A stretch of 64,000 bases of DNA from Euryarchaeota archaeon (GTDB lineage: Archaea; Thermoplasmatota; SW-10-69-26; JACQPN01). The first letter of the stretch is position 1. Each line of letters opens with the position of its first letter. The DNA lies in the NCBI GenBank assembly GCA_016207515.1, contig JACQPN010000025.1:282006-346005 (forward strand), read 5' to 3'. Both the position numbers and the translations under genes were made by a program. Under the pieces are notes generated by a model, which was not told the DNA's origin, made no database searches, and saw only the letters and a list, made by a program, of their open reading frames with translations. Below are positions 1 to 8,217 of the stretch, piece after piece.

Positions 1-249
1 GAGGCGGTGCGGCGTGCGTTGGGCGAAACGCCGCGGGGCTCGGCCCCTATGGGCGAGACGGGGGATACCGAGTTCAAGAGTTCGCTTCTCAAGAAACTAC
101 AAGAAGGCACGGGGGGCCCGCCTCAACCCGGGGCACGCGCCCGCTACGCTAGATGCAATGCATGCGCCAGGCCCATAGTCTTCGCGCCAGGCGCGGCGAC
201 CGTCGTATGTCCCCACTGTCAGGCGCAGAACGTGAATTCGGAGACCTGA
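1..249 (+). CDS. C-terminal end of a surface protein with zinc-ribbon tail (5' partial)
   Basis: Reading is open from the first base, so the gene starts outside the window. The visible 82 residues match the C-terminus of the next gene: both have an EAVxRALGxTP segment, a FKS-x-LL/TLRxxQE helix and then YARC-N-x-C-x-(A/P)-I followed about 17 residues later by C-x2-C-x2-QNVN. The two CxxC pairs (CNAC, CPHC) form a small zinc ribbon, which in the neighbour lies on the cytoplasmic side of a membrane anchor. It is probably a tandem paralogue of that neighbour, 31 bases upstream of its start. Function is unknown. Confidence 0.6.
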   Translation, partial: EAVRRALGETPRGSAPMGETGDTEFKSSLLKKLQEGTGGPPQPGARARYARCNACARPIVFAPGAATVVCPHCQAQNVNSET

Positions 250-280
250 AAGGAAAAGCCAGGGAAGGGTTTGGAATGGA

Positions 281-3200
281 ATGCGACTCCAACGTGAACC
301 GGCGAGGTGGCCTCGATTGAGCCCACGTGCCGCCCATGGAGGCCCGCATGGCCACCGGCCGGGTCTTCGCCTCGCCCTGGTCGCCCTTATCGTCCTCCTC
401 GTTTCCATGCCTCCAATAGGGCCCTTTGATGAGAGCGCGTCCGCCGCGCTAACGTCCGTCTCCGACGCGCGACTCCCGTCCGCCCGGGAGCGCACGAGCG
501 CTGTCTTTGATGGTCAATACGCATTCGTCTTCGGAGGCCGCAACGAGGCAGGTTACCTCGACGACATCCTGAAGTACGATTCGGCGACGGGGACCGTTGT
601 GAAGATGCGGGCCGTCCTTCCGCGTGGACTCGCCGCGACGAGCGCCGTGTGGACGGGCCGGTACGCCTTCATCTTCGGCGGCCTTTCCGGGGAATCGACG
701 CAAGGTGCCCTCGAGAAACGCATTTTGCGCTACGATCCCCAATCGGATGCGCTCGCGATCATGGGCGCGACCTTACCGGCCGGGCTTGAAGGGACCATGG
801 CCGTCTGGGACGGAAGGCACGCCCACGTGATCGGGGGGCGTACCCTTGGATTGTCCGTGTGGGACCGGATCGTCCGGTACGACCCCGCGCGCGATGAGGC
901 GACGCTCGCGAGCGCGAAACTTCCGCGTTCCATCTCCTACGGTAGCGCCGTCTGGGACGGCGATGGGGCGACTGTCTTCGGAGGCGTCGAATCCGACCCC
1001 GTGACGCGCTTCGAGACGCCGCTTTCCTCCATCTTGCGGTACGACCCGGTGGCGGAGGTCGTGTCCACGCTTACCAACACTCTCCCAAGTGCCCGCCAAT
1101 TCGCGTCGGCCGTGTTCGACGGTAGCGACGCCTACGTCTTCGGCGGCCGGAACGCGACGGTCCCGCTTTCCGAGGTCCTACGCATCGGCCCCGCCGCAAC
1201 GGACGTCTCCGTGATGGATGTCTCGCTTCCTTCCGACGTCGCCGCGGCCAGTGCCGTCTGGGACGGCGAGAAAGCGACGATCTTTGGCGGTTTCACGGAA
1301 GGCGCTGCAAACGGCACTCGGCTTCTTCGCCGTAGCATCATCGAGTACGACCCGTCGGGGAGCCCGGCATCGATCGAACGGTCGACGGCGATCGCGAGCC
1401 TCAACGCTACGGGTGCTGCGTCCACGTTCGACTCGTTCATCGAGGGCGCCCGTTCGTTGTCGGTCGACGGGCGCTATCTCGTCTTCACGTCCTACGAGCC
1501 GACGCTCGTCGCCGGTTCGGACGCTTCCGGCCCGCAAGTCTACCTAAGGGACATGGAAACGGGGCAGAACTTCCTCGTCTCCGCGACCGTCGCGGGAAAA
1601 GCCGGTAATGGCGTCTCGGAGCAGCCCGCGGTGAGTGCCGGCGGACGCTACGTCGTCTTCGTCTCGAACGCAACGGACCTCGTGACGGGTGATTCGAACG
1701 GAAAACGTGACGTGTTCGTCAGGGACATGGCCCAAAGATCCACCTCGCTCGTAAGCGCTTCGGCCGCCGGGTCGCTCGCGGACGGGGATTCCTACGAGCC
1801 GGTCGTCTCCTCCGAGGGGCAGATCGTGGCCTTCTATTCCTACGCCACCAATCTGGTGCCCGGCGATACGAACAGCATTTCCGACGTGTTCGTCGTGGAC
1901 CGCGGCGCGAAGAACGTTTCGCGCATAAGTGTGGGGGCGGGCGGACTGCAATCGGACGGCGGCAGTTTCGCGCCGGCGATCTCGTCCGACGGACGTTACG
2001 TGGCCTTCCGCTCGACGGCGACGAACATCGTCACAGGCCGGTCGAGCAACATCCCCGGCATCTTCGTGACCGACAGGCTCCGAGGGACGACGGCGCTCGC
2101 GAGTGTGGCGACGGACGGGACGCAAGCGAACGATTTCTCGTTCAGGCCGTCGATAAGCGGCGACGGACGCTACGTCGCGTTCGAATCCGACGCCACGAAC
2201 CTCGTGCCGGACGACACCAACCGGGCGCGCGACATCTTCATCCGCGACGCGTCCGCGGGAACGACCCGCCTTGTCACGGTCTCGACGTCGCAGGCCCAGG
2301 CGGATGGGGCCTCGCGTAACGCTGCCATCTCGACCAACGGCCGGATCGTCGCTTTCGAATCGGACGCAAGTAACCTGGTCGGCGTCGACGAGGCTGGGCT
2401 CACGGACGTCTACGTGCGCGACCTCGACAACCTCACCACCGAGGCCGTGAGCGTTTCGACATCGGACGCAACAAGCGACGACGATTCCTCGTTCCCATCT
2501 GTGAGCGGGAACGGCCGCTACGTAGCCTTCACTTCGAAAGCTTCGACGCTCGCGCCCGGGAACGGAGACCACGCAAGGAACGTCTTCATCCGCGATCGCA
2601 GCGCCCAGGAAGTCGCCTCGTGGCTCACGGCAGCACCCGACGTGCCGGTCCTGACGGTTTCACCCGCGACGGCCGATGGGAAGGAGGGCTGGTACCGGAC
2701 GACGCCGACCGTGACGCTCTCCGGTGGAGCGCGAGAACGGATCATGGTGAGCCTCGACGGCGGATCTTCGACGATGTACGAGGCCCCCCTCACGATCGGG
2801 GAGGGCTCTCATTCGCTGGTCTTTTACGCCGTGAGCGGGGCCGGTGTGCGTAGTGCTGCGGGGCGTTTCTTCGCCGCGGTGGATTCGGTCGGCCCATCGC
2901 TGTCGGACGTATCGGTCGAGCCCGAGAGTCCCGTCCAGGGAGCAAAGGCGTTCGTCAATGTATCCGCCTCGGACGCGACTAGCGGCGCCGTGAGGATCGA
3001 GGGGACCCTGGAATTCAGCGATGCCCTCGGCAAGCAAGCGCGTTCCACCATCGGGCTCGTGACGTCGGACAACGTCTTCTTCTCCGGAGGGTTCGTCCCC
3101 TCCTCGACGGGCCGGCATGTCTTGACGCTCGTCGCCTTCGATGAGGCCGGAAACAGCGGCAATCTCTCGACGACCTTCGATGTGTCGACCGCAGCAGGCG

Positions 3201-4933
3201 TCGAGGAACAGGGGAACGGGACGGAAGGCGACGACGTAACCGGCGGCAACGACACAATCGAAAACGGGACCTCCGACGGGACCGGCGGCGACGAACCCGG
3301 GCAAGGAGGGACCGTCGAAGAGTATTCCGCCGCGTACGCGGCGGGCGAATCTCACGACGAGACCTACACAGAGGAGCGGCGGGACGCGGAACTCGTCGGC
3401 GCCGCTGGTGAAGACTACATACAACCAACAGGCGGGCGCGCCTCGTACCTCCAAGGCTCGATCACGGGCGTCCTTGGAAGCGACGCGGCAGAGGATCTTT
3501 CGACAGGTTTCGAGAACGCCATCGGCGTCGAGACCGCCTTCGCGGACGGGACCGCTAGCCAAGGGGTCGGCGAGACGAAGGTCGAGGCGGAGGCCCCCAA
3601 GGAGGCTTTGGTGGCCGGTGTAAGCGTGGACCTGTCCCACGCGGACCTTCGCGCGGGCGACGTGAAGAAGGACGAGGCTGCGCCGGGCCTCTTGGCCGGG
3701 GAAAAGACCGTGGTGAGAGACGGGACCGAGATGTGGCGGCGCTTCGCGCTTCTTGAAGGTACCCTGCACTCCGATTCCCGTACTCGCGTCCGCGTCGCGG
3801 GAAGCGAAAAAGTCACGATCACGGGGGAAATAGCGCTGGAAGCACCGGCTGGATCCTGGCTTGCGACCGAGGAAGGGGGAAGGGTGCGAGCAGTTCCCGT
3901 GTCGAAGGCCGGCGGACTCGTATTCCAAGGCGTTCCTGGAGAGAACCGTTGGTTCTCCGTCTACAATCCCGCGACAACCGACGTCGCCGGCGTGGTCCTC
4001 TCCGGAAGCGCGCCGAGCGTCACCTTGCGGGTCGACGGGACCCGCCTCATCATCGTCCCGGAGCGTAGCGGCGCGGGGGAGGTGCTCGCGGCGGAGTACC
4101 TACTCGCGTACAAGGTCGCCGATCTCGGCGCCACGCGCTACGCCGGCATCATGGAACTCGCGCGCGAGGACTCGGAGGAAGTGGGTGTCGCCTTCATAGC
4201 GACCGGCCGCCACGGGGCCAACGGTTGGGCGGGAAGCCGGGCGGCGTTGTCGATAAGCGCCGAGCCCGGCGAGGCGCAGCCATTGGACCAGAGCACGGTC
4301 TCCGGCACGTGGCGCCTTGTCGTTGACGCGAGTTCGGAGAACGGGGGAAAGACGCTTCGGACGATCATGCCCGCCGGCTTCATGGATGTGGGTGGCCTCG
4401 ACATCGAACTCGACGGTGTCGCCGTGAATCCGCTTGGACTCGGGGGCCTCACGGATGGCGAGACGCTCATCCTTACGTTCCCGATCCCCCATTTCAGCGA
4501 ACGGACGGTCGTGATCCGGACCGTGCTTCCCGGGGTGCCGAGCTTCTTCCTCTGGTTGACGCTCGGTCTCGGCCTTGTCGCAGGCGGCGAGGGCGCGTTG
4601 TTGCTTCGCATGACGCTTCGATCAAGGGCGGCCGCACGCGGGTTAGGGGAACCAACCTCGCGGGGCCCGCGTTCGGAGGCGGTGCAACGGGCCCTTGGGA
4701 AAACGCCGCCTTCCAAGAAGGGGTCTGACCTTGAGGCAGAAGGCGCGACGCCCCCCGGTTTCAAGAGCGAGACGCTACGCCGGATGCAAGAGCGGCCGAC
4801 CCCCCCCGGCGATTCACCGCGTGCGCGCTACGCGCGCTGCCGAAACTGCGATGCGCCCATCATGTTCGAGGCGGGAGCCGTGAGCGCGACTTGCGATTCC
4901 TGCGGGGCGCAGAACGTCAACGAGCCGACCTAG
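281..4933 (+). CDS. Large cell-surface protein: Kelch and PD40 repeats, Ig-like region, membrane anchor, zinc-ribbon tail
   Basis: 1550 residues. A hydrophobic segment near residues 28-45 looks like a signal sequence. Residues about 57-360 hold six Kelch blades (SAVWDG-x-AxxFGG with a following RYDP). Residues about 385-775 hold seven TolB/PD40-type blades (S-x-DGRYVAF-x-S-x-ATxLV-x-GDxN then D-V-F-V-R-D). Two Ig-like or OmpL47-like segments follow (about 785-975), then a Gly/Asp/Glu-rich linker and beta-rich sequence. A single membrane segment (about 1421-1444) precedes a Lys/Arg-rich linker and a C-terminal zinc ribbon (CRNC, CDSC). The predicted topology is two beta-propellers outside and a zinc ribbon inside. 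Kelch and PD40 propellers usually bind proteins or glycans; the ligand is unknown. The tail is shared with the preceding gene. Confidence 0.8.
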   Translation: MRLQREPARWPRLSPRAAHGGPHGHRPGLRLALVALIVLLVSMPPIGPFDESASAALTSVSDARLPSARERTSAVFDGQYAFVFGGRNEAGYLDDILKYDSATGTVVKMRAVLPRGLAATSAVWTGRYAFIFGGLSGESTQGALEKRILRYDPQSDALAIMGATLPAGLEGTMAVWDGRHAHVIGGRTLGLSVWDRIVRYDPARDEATLASAKLPRSISYGSAVWDGDGATVFGGVESDPVTRFETPLSSILRYDPVAEVVSTLTNTLPSARQFASAVFDGSDAYVFGGRNATVPLSEVLRIGPAATDVSVMDVSLPSDVAAASAVWDGEKATIFGGFTEGAANGTRLLRRSIIEYDPSGSPASIERSTAIASLNATGAASTFDSFIEGARSLSVDGRYLVFTSYEPTLVAGSDASGPQVYLRDMETGQNFLVSATVAGKAGNGVSEQPAVSAGGRYVVFVSNATDLVTGDSNGKRDVFVRDMAQRSTSLVSASAAGSLADGDSYEPVVSSEGQIVAFYSYATNLVPGDTNSISDVFVVDRGAKNVSRISVGAGGLQSDGGSFAPAISSDGRYVAFRSTATNIVTGRSSNIPGIFVTDRLRGTTALASVATDGTQANDFSFRPSISGDGRYVAFESDATNLVPDDTNRARDIFIRDASAGTTRLVTVSTSQAQADGASRNAAISTNGRIVAFESDASNLVGVDEAGLTDVYVRDLDNLTTEAVSVSTSDATSDDDSSFPSVSGNGRYVAFTSKASTLAPGNGDHARNVFIRDRSAQEVASWLTAAPDVPVLTVSPATADGKEGWYRTTPTVTLSGGARERIMVSLDGGSSTMYEAPLTIGEGSHSLVFYAVSGAGVRSAAGRFFAAVDSVGPSLSDVSVEPESPVQGAKAFVNVSASDATSGAVRIEGTLEFSDALGKQARSTIGLVTSDNVFFSGGFVPSSTGRHVLTLVAFDEAGNSGNLSTTFDVSTAAGVEEQGNGTEGDDVTGGNDTIENGTSDGTGGDEPGQGGTVEEYSAAYAAGESHDETYTEERRDAELVGAAGEDYIQPTGGRASYLQGSITGVLGSDAAEDLSTGFENAIGVETAFADGTASQGVGETKVEAEAPKEALVAGVSVDLSHADLRAGDVKKDEAAPGLLAGEKTVVRDGTEMWRRFALLEGTLHSDSRTRVRVAGSEKVTITGEIALEAPAGSWLATEEGGRVRAVPVSKAGGLVFQGVPGENRWFSVYNPATTDVAGVVLSGSAPSVTLRVDGTRLIIVPERSGAGEVLAAEYLLAYKVADLGATRYAGIMELAREDSEEVGVAFIATGRHGANGWAGSRAALSISAEPGEAQPLDQSTVSGTWRLVVDASSENGGKTLRTIMPAGFMDVGGLDIELDGVAVNPLGLGGLTDGETLILTFPIPHFSERTVVIRTVLPGVPSFFLWLTLGLGLVAGGEGALLLRMTLRSRAAARGLGEPTSRGPRSEAVQRALGKTPPSKKGSDLEAEGATPPGFKSETLRRMQERPTPPGDSPRARYARCRNCDAPIMFEAGAVSATCDSCGAQNVNEPT

Positions 4934-5013
4934 GAGCAGGCCATGATCGACCCATGCGAGCCTTTGCGATCCACAGGCGACGTTTGCCGGAGCGGGCGGA
5001 GGCGGTCGTCTTG

Positions 5014-6039
5014 GTGAGCGTCGTCATCGTCGACGATTCACTCTACATGCGCACGGTCCTCGCGGAGCTTCTCCGCTCCGCCCGGGTCGAGGTGGTCGGC
5101 CTCGCGGGAAGCGCACGCGACGCGATGGGGATGATCGGGAAACTACGACCCGATGTCGTCCTCGTGGACCTCGAGATGCCAAGAACCGACGGGCTGGCGC
5201 TTCTTGACGCGATAATGGCGGAGGCGCCTCGGCCTGTCGTCATCATGGTTCCCGGGAAGGACGTGACGAAGGCCGTCGCCCACCGGTTCGAGATACGAGG
5301 CGCCGCAGGCGTTGTGAAGAAACCGAGGAACGTGGCGACCGAGACGCGTACGGGCGAGGACCTCGTGAATGCGGTCATCGCCGCCGCAACGAAGGGGAAC
5401 GTCACCGGCTACCTTTCGCGCCCCGATGAACCGGGTCTCGCGACACGCCTCGTCGTCATCGCTTCGTCCGCTGGCGGGCCGAACGCCCTCACGGCGGTCG
5501 TTCCGCGCCTTCCAGTCGACCTCGCCGCGGGAGTCGTGGTAGTACAGCACATGCCGGCCGGCCTCACCAAGACCCTGGCCAACCGGCTCGATTCCGTCTC
5601 GAAGCTCCCCGTGGCGGAAGCCGAGGACACCGAGCCCATACACGAGTCGAGCGTGCTCCTAGCGCCTGGCGGCTGGCACCTTCTCATCGAACTCGTGCGC
5701 GGTGTTCCCCTTGCGCGTCTTAGCGACTCGCCGCCCATCGCAGGACTACGCCCCCGCGCCGATCTCACCCTCGAATCCGCGGCCAAGACGTTCGGGCGAT
5801 CCACCGTCGGTGTCGTCCTCACCGGCATGGGGGAGGACGGCGTCAAGGGGATGAGCGCGGTCAAGGCCAACGGGGGCAGGATCCTCTGCCAGGACGCCGC
5901 CTCGTCCGCGATCGACGGGATGCCGCGGGCCGTCCGGGACCGTGGCCTAGCGGACGAAGTGGTGCCGCTTGAGGGCCTTGCGGACCGGATAGCCGCCACG
6001 GTGAAGGCCATCCCGGCCATCGGCGTCGCCGACCGATAG
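5014..6039 (+). CDS. cheB: Chemotaxis response regulator / protein-glutamate methylesterase CheB
   Basis: CheB removes methyl groups from chemoreceptors to reset adaptation. The N-terminal receiver has the acidic pair D7-D8, the phospho-acceptor D52 (VVLVDLEMP) and a KKP loop. The C-terminal esterase has the catalytic triad in family motifs: S151 in ASSAGGP, H179 in VVQHMP and D275 in GMGEDGVKG. I chose GTG 5014 because it starts directly at the receiver beta-1 strand and GGAGG lies at 4998-5002. TTG 5011 or ATG 4954 are alternatives; starts near 4891 would overlap the upstream gene. It is followed by cheC, so adaptation functions are grouped here. No receptor, cheA or cheY is visible in the window. 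Confidence 0.93.
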   Translation: MSVVIVDDSLYMRTVLAELLRSARVEVVGLAGSARDAMGMIGKLRPDVVLVDLEMPRTDGLALLDAIMAEAPRPVVIMVPGKDVTKAVAHRFEIRGAAGVVKKPRNVATETRTGEDLVNAVIAAATKGNVTGYLSRPDEPGLATRLVVIASSAGGPNALTAVVPRLPVDLAAGVVVVQHMPAGLTKTLANRLDSVSKLPVAEAEDTEPIHESSVLLAPGGWHLLIELVRGVPLARLSDSPPIAGLRPRADLTLESAAKTFGRSTVGVVLTGMGEDGVKGMSAVKANGGRILCQDAASSAIDGMPRAVRDRGLADEVVPLEGLADRIAATVKAIPAIGVADR

Positions 6040-6119
6040 GACCACATCGACGCCGAGGTCCTGGCGAGGCCCGGGGACCTAGCGAAAGGGCTATCCGCCC
6101 TCGTCCCGATTGCCTTGTC

Positions 6120-6728
6120 GTGGAACTCTCGGCGATGGAGCGCGACGCGCTGAAAGAGATCGGCGAAATGAGCGCCGGAGCGACGTCTGCGTCGATCGCA
6201 AAGCTCACCGGGCGTCGAACGACGCACGTGACTTCCCAGACCTACGAGGTGCCGGCGCGCGAACTGGCGACTGCCCTTGGCGTCACGGGTCTTGGGATCG
6301 CCGGTGCCGCGACGAAGCTACAAGGCGACATCCGGGGAGCGATGTTGATAGCGTTCCCGGAGGAAAGCGCCAGGGAGGTCGCCGACCTCATGCAAGGCAA
6401 GAAACCCGGGACGACGCGGACCCTCGGCCCGCTCGAACAATCTGCGTTGAAGGAGCTCATCAATGTCGCCACCGGCACGTACCTCAAGACGTTCTACAAT
6501 TTCCTGGGCTTCGAGGTCGACTACGGGGTCCCAACGATCGCCTCCGCCGGGTGGGAGCCCCTCATGAAATACACGTTCCTCGGGAGCACTCCTGGCGCCG
6601 AGCGGGTCTGGGCGGTGGGAAGCACCCTCGACCTCGGCATCACGCAGAACGGCAGGCTTTTCCTGCTTCTCGACGCGACGGGCGTCAAGCGCGTCGTCGA
6701 CGCGATCCACAAGAAGACCCAGGGTTAG
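6120..6728 (+). CDS. cheC: CheC-family phosphatase / adaptation protein
   Basis: 202 residues with the duplicated CheC/FliY fold. CheC proteins dephosphorylate CheY-P and in archaea also bind adaptation partners. The second active-site helix keeps the E-x2-N signature (ALKELINVATGT) with the distal Pro in GVPT. In the first helix (LKEIGEMSAGATSAS) the Asn position is Glu, so probably only one of the two sites is active. The start is GTG 6120; the next in-frame ATG (6135) would also fit. It lies 80 bases behind cheB on the same strand, consistent with one transcription unit. Confidence 0.87.
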   Translation: MELSAMERDALKEIGEMSAGATSASIAKLTGRRTTHVTSQTYEVPARELATALGVTGLGIAGAATKLQGDIRGAMLIAFPEESAREVADLMQGKKPGTTRTLGPLEQSALKELINVATGTYLKTFYNFLGFEVDYGVPTIASAGWEPLMKYTFLGSTPGAERVWAVGSTLDLGITQNGRLFLLLDATGVKRVVDAIHKKTQG

Positions 6729-6750
6729 TCGGGGCGTACTTTTTCAAGGT

Positions 6751-8016
6751 GTGGGCCTCTTTGCCTATGTGGAAACGGCCCGAAGCGCGGCAATCGTCCT
6801 CATGCTCGCCCTCGCCGGTCTTTCAGGCTGCCTCACGGCGCCTCCCACGGAGACTGTCGTCGCCGGGGATGAGTCGCATTCGAACGAGGAGGTCGTCCTC
6901 AGGACCGGCATCCTTTCGATCCCCGCGGGGAGCCGTTACGAAGTGGACGGTGGGGCGCTTCGGCTCAATTCCGATCCGGCGGTGGTCGTAAACGGGGTCG
7001 TGGAGGTCCGAGGTGCCCTCGTGGTCCGCAACGCCGCCATCACGAACCTTTTCCGGCTCACCGCCTACCCTGGATCGACGCTTGAGCTCGATCACGTCCG
7101 CATCACCGGCGGCGCAGTCTACCCGTCGCTTTACATCCGTTCCCAGACTGCCACGATCACGGCGAGCACCCTTGACGTAAGCGTCATGGAGGTGACGAGC
7201 GCCGCGGAGCTTCGAGACAATGAGATAAGGGTGCACACCTCGCTTCCAGCCGTCTATTGGCATGACGCGGTGGCGACGTTCACTGGAAACCGGGTGGAAG
7301 CCCCCGGGTTCGCCCTCCTCTTCGAACGCGTTACCGGTGAGGTGTCGGGGAACACCGTCTCCGCGGGCCTCAGTGGAGTGGAGGCCGCGATTGCGGTGCG
7401 CGGCGGCCAGCTCGCCGTCGTGGGAAACATGATCGTGACGGCAGCGGTCGGCATCGGTGCCGAGAACGCGAACGTGGAAATGAGGGGGAACACCGTCCGG
7501 GGCACGTCACAAGCAGGTGTCGCGTTGGTAGCGACGAAAGGCCTTGTCACGGGAAACACCATCGAGGGCAACCGAAGGGCCGGCGTCTACCTCAAGGATT
7601 GCACGACCGAGACGCGCGTCGAGGGGAATAGGATCCAATCGAACGGCGACGGCTCGGCGACGGATATCCGCCAATCGGGGGCCGGGGTGGCCGTGGACGG
7701 CGGCTCGGCCTCGTTGGTCGGGAACGATTTTCTTGGAAACGACAACGGTGTCGCCATCCTCAACGGGACCGCCGTCGTACAGCAGAACAACTTCGAGGGC
7801 CATCGCCTGTTCGCGGTCGTCCGGGATATCGCCGTCGATCCGGGTGCGGCGACGGCCGCGCAGGACCAACTGGACGCGTCGAACAACTGGTGGGGCGCGG
7901 CAAGCGGTCCGGTCGCGAGTGCGCCGGGGACGGAAGCGCTACCGGGCGCCCCGGGCGCGGACCGCGTCGGGCCCGGGGTCAATTACGCGCCCTGGCTCAC
8001 GGCGAAGCGGGCCTAG
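6751..8016 (+). CDS. Secreted beta-helix lipoprotein (NosD-like repeats)
   Basis: 421 residues from GTG 6751. The N-terminus is a lipoprotein signal: a hydrophobic stretch ending in LAGLSGC, so lipid attachment at that Cys is likely. From about residue 55 onward the protein consists of short repeats of the type GN-x-I/V-x-G with alternating hydrophobics (VSGNTVSAG, MRGNTVRGTSQAGV, VTGNTIEGNRRAGVYLKD). These are the turns of a right-handed parallel beta-helix as in NosD/pectate-lyase-like proteins. The NNWWG near the C-terminus is common in such families. The substrate is unknown; binding of surface carbohydrate or metal is possible but not shown. Confidence 0.75.
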   Translation: MGLFAYVETARSAAIVLMLALAGLSGCLTAPPTETVVAGDESHSNEEVVLRTGILSIPAGSRYEVDGGALRLNSDPAVVVNGVVEVRGALVVRNAAITNLFRLTAYPGSTLELDHVRITGGAVYPSLYIRSQTATITASTLDVSVMEVTSAAELRDNEIRVHTSLPAVYWHDAVATFTGNRVEAPGFALLFERVTGEVSGNTVSAGLSGVEAAIAVRGGQLAVVGNMIVTAAVGIGAENANVEMRGNTVRGTSQAGVALVATKGLVTGNTIEGNRRAGVYLKDCTTETRVEGNRIQSNGDGSATDIRQSGAGVAVDGGSASLVGNDFLGNDNGVAILNGTAVVQQNNFEGHRLFAVVRDIAVDPGAATAAQDQLDASNNWWGAASGPVASAPGTEALPGAPGADRVGPGVNYAPWLTAKRA

Positions 8017-8217
8017 CCGACGGCCGCCCACTTGGCAGTTTGGCCAAACCGGACGTTGCGGGTCGGATAAGTAGCGGAAAACACTAAGACTTCTAACCAA
8101 TTCATATAGCATTGACATATACGATAGCGCGCTTGAAATGCAACAAATAACCACTTTGAGTTCTTTAGGAATTCTCTTATCACGCGCGTTCCCTCTCTGG
8201 TTCGGGCAGGGACAACC
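8017..8217 (+). promoter_or_regulatory. AT-rich promoter region of the repeat surface protein
   Basis: This 200-base gap is much more AT-rich than the flanking genes. It contains several TATA-like stretches, for example around 8102-8122 and 8160-8180. A promoter with a leader of several tens of bases for the 8218 gene is likely; I cannot choose between the boxes. Confidence 0.4.

Noticed and set aside
1544..2572. Long minus-strand open frame inside the first surface protein
   Set aside because: It is a high-GC shadow frame: Arg/Val-rich composition, no family motif and entirely within a well-supported coding region.
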